From JAEVLT01 sp964484065 (lineage in GTDB: Bacteria; Bacillota; Bacilli; Bacillales; Cytobacillaceae): 32,509 nucleotides of DNA. Made by a program: the position numbers and the translations under genes. The first letter of the stretch is position 1. Every line of letters starts with the position of its first letter. This document shows positions 1 through 6,800 of the stretch, piece by piece. The stretch is from the NCBI GenBank assembly GCA_964484065.1, contig CAZAEW010000045.1:1-32509 (forward strand). Direction: 5' to 3'. The notes below the pieces were generated by a model that had not been told where the DNA came from, made no database searches, and saw only the letters and a list, made by a program, of their open reading frames with translations.

Positions 1-78
1 AATAGGCGGAATTTCTCCGTCTATTTAAGCTTTTTTTAATAAGAATTACTAAATAAACGGAATTTTTCCGACTATTTA
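1..78. repeat. Two related short palindromic elements
   Basis: Two imperfect hairpins share the plan AATA-xx-CGGA-loop-TCCG-xx-TATT. The first is at about 2-26 and the second at about 51-76. Each has arms of about 10 bp around an AT-rich loop. They look like REP-type intergenic elements of the kind dispersed in Bacillaceae chromosomes. The class assignment is from memory and was not searched. Confidence 0.5.
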
Positions 79-154
79 TCAGAGCGGGTGCTTAACCGGA
101 TCCTCTTGATCCTAGATGCGGAAATCAGCAGTTTTTTATCGATTTTATCGCTCT

Positions 155-236
155 GGTGTCCGAAGATACTCAAACTTTGGACATGAGCCCTCCTTTTTGC
201 ATTGGGATGTCCAAGGTAGGCAAACTTTTGACTGCA
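155..236. repeat. Direct repeat pair, 50-bp offset, with hairpin
   Basis: A unit of about 32 bp (GTCC-AAG ... CAAACTTT-GAC) begins near 155 and recurs near 205; the shared CAAACTTT cores start at 171 and 221. The first unit is itself a hairpin: TGTCCGAAG at 157-165 pairs with CTTTGGACA at 175-183 with one G-U wobble. The function is unknown; it resembles a dispersed non-coding element. Confidence 0.5.
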
Positions 237-401
237 TGGGTGAATTCAAAGGGAACCAAGTCCGAATAAGAATTCTAAAAGGTAAAAGACAAAATTTATC
301 CTTTAAGAAAAACAACAATCTTTACGAAAACAGCCTATGTTTTTTAATAAGAAAACACCCGAAAACGGAACCCTTTAACGTGGATTCTGATAGGTTTTTA
401 A

Positions 402-1763
402 TTAAATAATCATTTCAAATGTTGTGCCTTCGGATGGTGAGCTTGTTACTGTAATCGTTCCTCCATGGGCCTCGACGAGCTGTTTGACTATTGCCAAACC
501 TAAGCCCGTTCCGCCCAGAGCCCGCGTCCGGGATTTATCAACTCGGTAAAAGCGGTCAAATATCCTTGGCAGATCTTCTACTGGAATTCCTTTTCCCTGA
601 TCCTTGATTTTTATCTGTACCTTTCCAGCTGACTCCTGTACCCCGATCGTAATGGTTGTATGAGGATCGGAATATTTTCGGGCGTTATCTAAGAGATTCA
701 CAATCACTTGCTCAAAACGGACCGGATCGACACGGGCGGTAAGGCCAGCCGGACAATGGAGTACTACATCCATATCGTTTTCCCGCATCGCGAGCGAAAC
801 TTTTTCAATGATGACTTGAAAATAGGGAAGAAGTTCGACCGATTCTTTTTCAATTGAAAAATTATTTTCATCCATCCTGGCGAGATTGAATAATTCAATG
901 ACAAGCTTTGTGAGCTTGGCAGACTCCTCAAAAATAATTCCTAAGTATTTGTTCCTGTCCTCTTCCGTTGTACCATCGCGGCGGGCAATATCCGCATACC
1001 CCTTAATATAGGTCAAGGGGGTGCGCAGTTCATGGGAAATGCTGGCGAGAAACTCATTTCGCTCTCTTTTAATCATCGCCAAATCATCGGCTAAGACTTT
1101 AATCGATTCCCCAAGGTCGCCTATCTCATCTTTTGCCAGTTTCGGTAATGACACCGAATAATCGCCTTTGCTGATTCGTTTGGTTGCTTTGCTCATTTCA
1201 ATCAACGGATGGGTAACCACCCTTGTAAGGACAATTATAATGATAAACATAAATAGAAGAGAAAGGGCTCCCGCTAACAAAAAGTGGCGGTTCAACCCGG
1301 ATATAAGCTCCTTGATCTTTTGCGTGTTTTGAAACATATAAACGTAGCCTTTTATTTTGCCGCCAACTTTGATCGGGCTGACGGAAGCAATGTAGCTTTC
1401 ATTTTGCCAGTCATCTTCTAAAATCATTCCATCATAAGGCACTTTTTTGGGGGTGGATCTAATGATCGCCCTTATTTCCGGAACAATTGTATTCGAGGAC
1501 ATGATAATGCTGCCCCGCTGGTCCGTTAAGATTACTTGTGTATCTGTCTGCGATTCCATCAGTGCAATATGTTTGATGGTCTCTTTATAAAAGGAAGCTT
1601 CAAGAATTTCCCTGTGGTTGTTCCCGCGCGTTTGCAGAGAGGACAGCTCATCATGTACGCGTGAATGAATAATGTTATCGTGCAAAAAATACATAGAAAT
1701 CGACTCAAGCAAAAAAATCGCAGCAAAAAACAGCAGGCCAATTTTAATAGAAATTTTATTCAT
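402..1763 (-). CDS. Membrane sensor histidine kinase (orphan orientation)
   Basis: A 453-residue two-component sensor kinase. Residues about 8-27 and 159-180 look like membrane helices flanking an extracytoplasmic sensor region of about 130 residues. A HAMP linker (about 181-233) follows, then the dimerisation box SISHELRTPL with phospho-acceptor His244. The ATPase domain shows an N box (NLLDNARKYS), a G1 box (DQGKGIP) and a G2 box (GGTGLGLAI). I chose the ATG at 1763 because AGGAGG lies 10 nt upstream; the open frame continues to 1925 only because it reads through a palindromic repeat. It diverges from the regulator/kinase pair at 2243-4310 and has no regulator gene of its own here. It may signal to that regulator or to one elsewhere; the stimulus is unknown. 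Confidence 0.88.
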   Translation of the reverse strand: MNKISIKIGLLFFAAIFLLESISMYFLHDNIIHSRVHDELSSLQTRGNNHREILEASFYKETIKHIALMESQTDTQVILTDQRGSIIMSSNTIVPEIRAIIRSTPKKVPYDGMILEDDWQNESYIASVSPIKVGGKIKGYVYMFQNTQKIKELISGLNRHFLLAGALSLLFMFIIIIVLTRVVTHPLIEMSKATKRISKGDYSVSLPKLAKDEIGDLGESIKVLADDLAMIKRERNEFLASISHELRTPLTYIKGYADIARRDGTTEEDRNKYLGIIFEESAKLTKLVIELFNLARMDENNFSIEKESVELLPYFQVIIEKVSLAMRENDMDVVLHCPAGLTARVDPVRFEQVIVNLLDNARKYSDPHTTITIGVQESAGKVQIKIKDQGKGIPVEDLPRIFDRFYRVDKSRTRALGGTGLGLAIVKQLVEAHGGTITVTSSPSEGTTFEMII

Positions 1764-1820
1764 GCAGCTCAAGCCTCCTTTTTTATAAAAATTAGGAATA
1801 AGTTTGGACTTTGAGAAATG

Positions 1821-1940
1821 TCCAGCTTCAGCGCCTAGCCCCTCAGGGTCAAATAACCTTCGGCGAAAAAAGTCAAAGTACGGACTTTTTTTGCCGAAGA
1901 ACATTTGACCATCGGGGCTGGGCAAGGCGCTTACGCTTTT
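1821..1940. repeat. Large REP-like palindrome
   Basis: An interrupted inverted repeat. GCGCC at 1831 pairs with GGCGC ending at 1930. Moving inward, AGCCCC pairs with GGGGCT, GGTCAAAT with ATTTGACC, CTTCGGC with GCCGAAG and AAAAAAGTC with GACTTTTTT, around a short loop near 1878-1882. The flanks (TCCAGCTTCA, TTACGCTTTTC) resemble those of an element I remember from many Bacillaceae intergenic regions. It falls in the presumed leader of the minus-strand kinase mRNA and would form a very stable hairpin. Confidence 0.8.
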
Positions 1941-1982
1941 CTTAGAATACTATATAAAAATACGCAATCCTATCTTTTTTCC

Positions 1983-2014
1983 AAAAAAAAGAGGTGCCCA
2001 ATCGCACCGGCACC
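1983..2014 (-). terminator. Minus-strand terminator-like hairpin upstream of the kinase
   Basis: GGTGCC (1993-1998) and GGCACC (2009-2014) are perfect 6-bp arms. Read on the minus strand, they are followed by TC and then eight T residues (complement of 1983-1990), as in an intrinsic terminator. No gene lies upstream on that strand before the divergent regulator. It is therefore either a leader attenuator for the kinase or the end of a short unannotated transcript. Confidence 0.4.
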
Positions 2015-2149
2015 AGTTAAAATATATATTATTATGGAGGTTATTAAAGGCTGAGCAAGTGGTCAAACCTTATCCTGAAAAAATAAATGAGCGGAGTTTG
2101 AAGAAATTTCTCTCTCCGATCTTTCTTACAAGGGAATCATACTGCGAAA

Positions 2150-2193
2150 GATTGAAGATGTTATGAAGAACTTGTGGGAATTTTGTGAAGAAG
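2150..2193 (+). promoter_or_regulatory. Four 11-bp direct repeats, candidate response-regulator operator
   Basis: TGAAGA recurs at 2153, 2164 and 2186, with a degenerate copy (TGGGAA) at 2175, all in exact 11-bp register. TTATG, TTGTG and TTGTG at 2161, 2172 and 2183 mark the same units. Eleven-base-pair direct repeats are the known site architecture for PhoB/OmpR-type winged-helix regulators. The repeats end about 50 bp before the start of an OmpR-family gene, which suggests autoregulation. A possible promoter (TTGTGA at 2183, TATAGA at 2205) overlaps them. Confidence 0.5.
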
Positions 2194-2242
2194 AAAAAAG
2201 TGAATATAGAGAGTGATATAGTAGTTTTGAGGAGTGGTCTAA

Positions 2243-2956
2243 ATGCAGAAAATTTTAATCGTCGATGATGAAAAAAGGATTATTGAAGTCCTTGAGGCCT
2301 ACCTTATAAGGGAAGGATATGAAATTCATACGGCCGATAATGGCATAGATGCATTAAAAAAAGTGAAAAGCGTCAATCCGGATTTGATGATTCTTGACTT
2401 AATGCTGCCGGATATTTCCGGAGAAGAGGTGTGCCGTCTCGTCAGAAAAGAGTCGGACTTGCCGATCCTGATGTTAACGGCGAAATCCTCTGAGGACGAC
2501 CGCATTAACGGAATTGTCATGGGAGCAGATGATTATGTCTCGAAGCCGTTCAGCCCGCGCGAGGTTGTTGTCCGGGTCCAGGCTATTTTAAGACGGACGA
2601 AGAAAACAGAGAAAATCGACCGGCTTGAATTTAATGGCGGCCAGCTGACGATTGATTTAGAGAAAAAAGAAGTGCTTGTAAACGGGCAATTTATTAACTT
2701 AACGCCGATCGAATATAAACTTTTGACGAATATGGCAATGAACCCGGGGCGTGTCTACAGCCGCTTGGATCTGCTCGAAAAAATTCAGGATGAAGGTATG
2801 TATTATGAGGGATATGAACGAAGTGTCGATACACATATAAAAAACCTTCGCAAAAAAATCGAATTGGATTCAAGACAGCCATCTTTTATCCTGACCGTTT
2901 TTGGCATGGGCTATAAGTTCGGAGGGGTTGCTAATGCTGCAAACGCTCCGGTCTAA
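2243..2956 (+). CDS. OmpR/PhoB-family response regulator
   Basis: A 237-residue response regulator. The N-terminal receiver domain (about 1-115) has the acidic pocket D8/D9, phospho-acceptor D52 (MILDLMLP), T79 and K101 (VSKPF). The C-terminal half is a winged-helix DNA-binding domain (LTPIEYKLL, then RSVDTHIKNLRKKIE and FGMGYKF). The ATG at 2243 follows GAGGAGTGG. The stop at 2956 lies inside the next gene, so the two are translationally coupled and should be partners. The last residues (about ANAANAPV) are a short tail created by this overlap. The regulon is not evident, although the upstream 11-bp repeats suggest it acts on its own promoter. Confidence 0.92.
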   Translation: MQKILIVDDEKRIIEVLEAYLIREGYEIHTADNGIDALKKVKSVNPDLMILDLMLPDISGEEVCRLVRKESDLPILMLTAKSSEDDRINGIVMGADDYVSKPFSPREVVVRVQAILRRTKKTEKIDRLEFNGGQLTIDLEKKEVLVNGQFINLTPIEYKLLTNMAMNPGRVYSRLDLLEKIQDEGMYYEGYERSVDTHIKNLRKKIELDSRQPSFILTVFGMGYKFGGVANAANAPV

Positions 2957-4310
2957 AATTCTTTTCTACTTTTTAATCGTTTCTTTGATTGGAATTTTAG
3001 CGGTAAGCTTCTTTATCCAGTACGGTTTTGAGTCCAGCTTTAAGAGCTATTTGGACCATAATCGTGAAAAAAAGGTCGATCGTGTCATCACAGAAATTGA
3101 AAAAAGCTATAAAGCAAACGGGAGTTTTTCAAGCGAGCAGGTTAATGAAATCTTGCACGAGTATGCGATGACGGAGCAACTCTATTTCCAGCTATATGAT
3201 AATATGAATCATTTGCAAATGGATTCCTCACGGATTCGCGGAATGATGAACAGCCTGGGGCTGACGGAACCGGTAACAAACGGAGAAGAGTGGAGCTCAA
3301 AATCCTATACTCTTAAGGTCGATAAACAGGTGATCGGAAAATTAACCTCGATCTATCCAGAAGGGTTAATTAATGATGAATACACATTTCTGCAAACCAT
3401 TCAGTTCTATATCTATGGTGCTGTTATTTTAACGGTCATCCTGGCGATTCTCTTCAGTATGATTTTTTCGAAAAAATTAACATCTGGTTTAAAGAAGCTT
3501 TCCTTTGCAACAAAAGAGCTGAGGCAACATAACTTAGACATCCGGATTCCTTTAACGGGACTTCCTTCGGAAGTAAAGGAGCTCGCGGTTTCGTTTAACA
3601 AGCTGGCTGAATCGCTTTCAAAGGAAGAGATGCTCCGGAAACAGTTTACCGGAGATTTGGCCCACGAGCTGCGGACGCCGCTTGCGACACTGCGCAGCCA
3701 AATTGAAGCCTTCCAGGATGGGATTTGGGAGCCGACACCGCAGCGCCTTCAGGCAAGCCACGAAGAGCTCATGAGACTCGTGCGTCTTGTCAATGAGTTA
3801 GAGAAGCTGTTGGCTGCTGAGAATCCGCAGGCGAAGCTGAATAAGGTTGACTTAGAAGCAGGAAATATTTTAACAGGACTTCGTGATCGATTTGAGCCGC
3901 TCTTTTATGAAAAAGGGGTGGAATTGAACATGTTGGAACCTCTGCAAGAAGAATGGATCAAGGCAGATAAGGACAAACTGGTGCAAATTTTAACAAATGT
4001 GCTGAACAATGCGCTTAAATATACGCCGGAAGGAAAAAGAGTCACTCTGTCTGTACTGTCGGAGCGGGATGATTATGTCGGATTCATGATTGAAGATGAA
4101 GGACTCGGAATGAGTGAGGAGGATATCCCGTTTATTTTTGAGCGCTTTTACCGCGGCGATAAATCACGTGACCGTAAAACCGGAGGAATTGGCATTGGTT
4201 TGTCCATTGTGAAAGCCTTGATGGATGCCCATAATGGTTTGATTAAGGTTAAAAGCAAGCTCAATAAAGGGACAAGCGTAATTTTATGGTTCCCAAAAGA
4301 AGAATATTAG
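2934..4310 (+). CDS. BaeS-like sensor histidine kinase
   Basis: A 458-residue membrane kinase, the cognate partner of the regulator it overlaps by 23 nt. Helices lie at about 8-29 and 157-178 and bound an external region of about 125 residues; a HAMP segment follows. The His box reads GDLAHELRTPLATLR with His244, and the following IEAFQDGIW is typical of BaeS-type kinases. The ATPase domain has NVLNNALKYT, DEGLGMS and GGIGIGLSIV. I chose the ATG at 2934 because GGAGG sits 8 nt upstream; an in-frame ATG at 2901 lacks a good site. BaeS proteins sense envelope stress in Enterobacteria, but here the signal is only a guess. The gene is followed by a hairpin at 4324-4349. Confidence 0.9.
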   Translation: MLQTLRSKILFYFLIVSLIGILAVSFFIQYGFESSFKSYLDHNREKKVDRVITEIEKSYKANGSFSSEQVNEILHEYAMTEQLYFQLYDNMNHLQMDSSRIRGMMNSLGLTEPVTNGEEWSSKSYTLKVDKQVIGKLTSIYPEGLINDEYTFLQTIQFYIYGAVILTVILAILFSMIFSKKLTSGLKKLSFATKELRQHNLDIRIPLTGLPSEVKELAVSFNKLAESLSKEEMLRKQFTGDLAHELRTPLATLRSQIEAFQDGIWEPTPQRLQASHEELMRLVRLVNELEKLLAAENPQAKLNKVDLEAGNILTGLRDRFEPLFYEKGVELNMLEPLQEEWIKADKDKLVQILTNVLNNALKYTPEGKRVTLSVLSERDDYVGFMIEDEGLGMSEEDIPFIFERFYRGDKSRDRKTGGIGIGLSIVKALMDAHNGLIKVKSKLNKGTSVILWFPKEEY

Positions 4311-4314
4311 ATTC

Positions 4315-4349
4315 AAAAAAAGCAAAGGCCTCCATAACAGGGGGCCTTT
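4315..4349 (-). terminator. Terminator of the tup operon, shared with the kinase gene
   Basis: A 10-bp stem pairs AAAGGCCTCC (4324-4333) with GGGGGCCTTT (4340-4349), with one G-T pair and loop ATAACA. On the minus strand it is followed by a seven-T tract (4315-4321), fitting termination after tupC. The convergent plus-strand kinase may also use it, but with a weak T tail. Confidence 0.8.
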
Positions 4350-4356
4350 AGCAATG

Positions 4357-5100
4357 TTATTTAGCTGCAAGGTAAAATTTTTTCCAATTATTCAAAAAAG
4401 AAGTGGAGTCTGAGTTTGGCTGCTCGAGTACCTTTTTTGTTGGACCGACTTGTTTGATCTCTCCGCTTACCATCACAGCGAGACGGTTAGTTAAATAATT
4501 GATCTCCATTAAATCATGGCTGACAAAAACCGCTGTTGTGTTTGTCCTCTCAATAATCTTCTTAAAATCTTCCATCAGCCTGATTTTTGTCGGAAAGTCT
4601 AAAGACGCGAATGGCTCATCAAGAAAGAGTATTTCCGGTTCAATAATCATCGCCCGGGCAAGATTGACCCGCTGCGCTTCTCCACCCGATAAGCGGAGGG
4701 CATTTTTCTTCGCCAAATGGGTAATTTGAAATTGATCGAGCCACAAATTCACTTTTTCTTTAATGATCCTCTTTGGGACTTTGCGAAGCTTCAGACCGAT
4801 GGCGATATTTTGAAATACGGATGTATCTAAGAGCAATGATTGCTGCAGGGCAATCGCAAATTTCCGCCGCAGTTCTATCGGTGCTTTCCCCGCAGCAATC
4901 GTTTCATTGTGGTAAGAGATACTGCCGCTGTTTGGCTGGTCAAGAAAAGAAATGAGTTTGAGCAGAGTGCTTTTTCCGGCACCATTAGGTCCAATAATCC
5001 CTAAGAATTCCCCTTGTTCAATTTGAAAATGAGGAATATCTAAAATGGTTTTATTTCCAATTTTGTATTGGATATTTTCAAGTGTAATCAATGGATTCAT
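4357..5100 (-). CDS. tupC: Tungstate ABC transporter ATP-binding protein
   Basis: A 247-residue ABC ATPase that would power tungstate import on the cytoplasmic face. It shows Walker A GPNGAGKST (37-45), a Q loop (LQQS, about 85-88), signature LSGGE (137-141), Walker B ILFLDEP (157-163), a D loop (SLD) and switch His195 (VSHD). The start overlaps the permease stop by 4 nt (ATGA), so the two are coupled. The substrate assignment comes from the neighbours: a TupA-type binding protein with a TTTS motif and a TupB permease. Without them this would be a generic molybdate/tungstate/sulfate-type ATPase. Confidence 0.87.
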   Translation of the reverse strand: MNPLITLENIQYKIGNKTILDIPHFQIEQGEFLGIIGPNGAGKSTLLKLISFLDQPNSGSISYHNETIAAGKAPIELRRKFAIALQQSLLLDTSVFQNIAIGLKLRKVPKRIIKEKVNLWLDQFQITHLAKKNALRLSGGEAQRVNLARAMIIEPEILFLDEPFASLDFPTKIRLMEDFKKIIERTNTTAVFVSHDLMEINYLTNRLAVMVSGEIKQVGPTKKVLEQPNSDSTSFLNNWKKFYLAAK

Positions 5101-5795
5101 GACAGTCGCTTCCTTTGCTGTAAGAAAGTCATCACAGCGGTAATCAATAAGGCAACAGACATTAAGATAAACGAGAGGGCAAGGGCAACATCAAAGTTTC
5201 CTTTGGAAACTTCCATAACAATGGAGGTTGTTAAAATTCGCGTGTCTCCCTGAATGTTACCGCCGACCATCATGGCGGCGCCAACTTCGGCAATGATGCG
5301 GCCAAACGCTGCCATTACTGCTGCAAAAATCGCGATTTTGGACTCTTTTAATAAAATAATGAAAGTCTGCCACCTTGTCGCACCAAGTGCTTTTATTTGC
5401 AGGAGCATATTTTCGCTGATTTGCTGAAAGGCGGAACTCGTCAAGCCGATTACAATTGGGAGCGATACCAATACCTGCGCCATAATAATCGCGATTGGGG
5501 TATAAAGCAAGGAGAAGCCTCCAAGCGGTCCTGAGCGCCATAACAGCATCGTAATCCACAAGCCGGCTACAACCGGAGGCAGTCCCAGCCCGATATTAAT
5601 AAACACGAGCAGAATCTTTTTCCCTTTAAAATGGGATAATCCTAAAAGCATTCCAAGCGGGAGCCCGACAAGTGCGCTGATCAGCATGGCAGTAAAGGAA
5701 ACCCGCAGCGTAAGCAGGGTGATCGAAAGGATTTCCGGGTCACCAGTTTGGATCATTTCGAGTGCTTTTTTAAGTCCTTCAATGATTAATTCCAT
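5097..5795 (-). CDS. tupB: Tungstate ABC transporter permease
   Basis: A 232-residue inner-membrane permease with about five hydrophobic segments and a binding-protein-dependent transport signature. The EAA-like loop reads QIKALGATRWQTFIILLKES, where the coupling helix contacts the ATPase. It lies between the binding-protein gene (112 bp upstream, with a hairpin in between) and tupC (4-nt overlap). The ribosome binding site before the ATG at 5795 is modest (GGGGAC). Family members pair with TupA and TupC to import WO4 2-. Assignment over a molybdate ModB rests on the TupA neighbour. Confidence 0.85.
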   Translation of the reverse strand: MELIIEGLKKALEMIQTGDPEILSITLLTLRVSFTAMLISALVGLPLGMLLGLSHFKGKKILLVFINIGLGLPPVVAGLWITMLLWRSGPLGGFSLLYTPIAIIMAQVLVSLPIVIGLTSSAFQQISENMLLQIKALGATRWQTFIILLKESKIAIFAAVMAAFGRIIAEVGAAMMVGGNIQGDTRILTTSIVMEVSKGNFDVALALSFILMSVALLITAVMTFLQQRKRLS

Positions 5796-5833
5796 AATGT
5801 CCCCAAGCTTTCAATGAAAGTAAGTAATAAAGA

Positions 5834-5870
5834 GAAAGGCTCCAGCAAAATGATTTTGAAGGAGCCTTTC
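5834..5870 (-). terminator. Hairpin between tupA and tupB
   Basis: GAAAGGCTCC (5834-5843) pairs with GGAGCCTTTC (5861-5870), and the interior may pair further (AAAAT with ATTTT). On the minus strand the stem is followed by a T-rich stretch (CTTTATTACTT), not a clean T run. It could be a partial terminator or an mRNA-stabilising 3' end that makes the binding protein more abundant than the permease and ATPase. Confidence 0.5.
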
Positions 5871-5907
5871 ACATGAATTTTATCTTATTTAAGGCAGAAT
5901 GCAAGGT

Positions 5908-6786
5908 CTATTCTGTGTACTTGTGGAACAAGGATTGGCCGTATTCTTTTTTGCCAAAGTTTTCAATTACATCAAGTGTTTTCTTGCTGACCATAAAATC
6001 AACAAAGTTTTTGGCATCCTTGCTGTTCACATTCGGATGTTTCGCTGGATTTACTTCCATAACGTGGTAAATATTCATTAAATCCTGCCCGCCTTCAACG
6101 ACGATTTTTAGATTTGGCAGGTTTTTCTGTTGAGCAAGCCATGTAGCACGGTCAGTTAATGTATAGCCGTTTTTCTGATCAGCAATTTGTAATGTTGCGC
6201 CCATTCCTTGACCGGTTGAGATGTAATTGGCACCTGCCGGTTTAATATTGAGCGCTGTCCAGTAACTAAGTTCTTTTGTGTTTGTACCGGATTGGTCTCC
6301 TCTGGAAATGAAGGTTGCTTGTTTATCATATAACGTTTTGAAAGCAGTTTTGGCGTCAGTGCCGCTGAGTCCGGCTGGATTCGATTTAGGTCCTACAATG
6401 ATAAAGTCATTGTACATAACGCGTTTGTAATTTATGGCATCACCGGCGTCAACAACAGCTTTTTCTGAAGCAGGAGCATGAACTAAAAGGGCATCTGCTT
6501 CTCCTTTTTGGCCTAGAGCTAGTGCTTGGCCTGTGCCGACAGCAATTGTTTTTACTTTGACATTATATTGTTTTTCGAACATTGGAATGATTACGTCAAG
6601 TAAACCGCTGTCTTGTGTGCTTGTTGTTGTGGCAAGGATCATATTTGTCGGCTTTGCTTTTTCCGCTGTTTTTGGCGCGGTACTTTTTTCCTTAGAAGTA
6701 GACTTCTCGTTGTTTGATTGACCGCAGGCTGCAAGCATAAGCAACATTAATACAAATAAGCCTGCTAATAAGCGATTTTTTTTCAT
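5908..6786 (-). CDS. tupA: Tungstate-binding lipoprotein
   Basis: A 292-residue extracytoplasmic solute-binding protein. Residues 1-21 are a lipoprotein signal ending in the lipobox LAAC (Cys21), so it should be lipid-anchored outside the membrane. A Lys/Ser/Thr-rich linker follows, then TTTSTQDSG (53-61), the oxyanion-binding motif known from TupA proteins. Later conserved stretches include SRGDQSGTNTKE and YTLTDRATW. The start at 6786 is preceded by GGAGGAG. It lies 14 bp downstream of the regulator gene and upstream of tupB, matching regulator-tupABC layouts. TupA proteins strongly prefer tungstate over molybdate; that specificity is inferred, not shown here. Confidence 0.9.
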   Translation of the reverse strand: MKKNRLLAGLFVLMLLMLAACGQSNNEKSTSKEKSTAPKTAEKAKPTNMILATTTSTQDSGLLDVIIPMFEKQYNVKVKTIAVGTGQALALGQKGEADALLVHAPASEKAVVDAGDAINYKRVMYNDFIIVGPKSNPAGLSGTDAKTAFKTLYDKQATFISRGDQSGTNTKELSYWTALNIKPAGANYISTGQGMGATLQIADQKNGYTLTDRATWLAQQKNLPNLKIVVEGGQDLMNIYHVMEVNPAKHPNVNSKDAKNFVDFMVSKKTLDVIENFGKKEYGQSLFHKYTE

Positions 6787-6800
6787 GTTGACTCCTCCAT

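Larger units (their letters stand above)
1..401. other. Intergenic region with repeats, no convincing gene
   Basis: This stretch upstream of the 3' end of the minus-strand kinase holds two related palindromes (1-28 and 51-78) and a pair of direct repeats 50 bp apart (155-236). A 97-codon open frame at 116-409 has no recognisable ribosome binding site, an odd composition (many K, N, R and F) and lies over the repeats, so I do not call it a gene. Nothing else could be supported. Confidence 0.6.
1764..2242. other. Divergent intergenic region, 479 bp
   Basis: This gap between the divergent kinase and response-regulator genes contains a roughly 100-bp palindrome (1831-1930), a minus-strand terminator-like hairpin (1993-2014) and a cluster of 11-bp direct repeats (2150-2193) just ahead of the response regulator. 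No open frame with a credible ribosome binding site was seen in it. Confidence 0.7.

Noticed and set aside
116..409. 97-codon open frame at the window start
   Set aside because: No ribosome binding site, a basic low-complexity product with no family resemblance, and it lies over non-coding repeats and into the 3' end of the kinase gene.
1764..1925. 54-residue N-terminal extension of the minus-strand kinase
   Set aside because: It is the translation of the palindromic repeat; a strong AGGAGG supports the ATG at 1763 and a membrane helix begins there.
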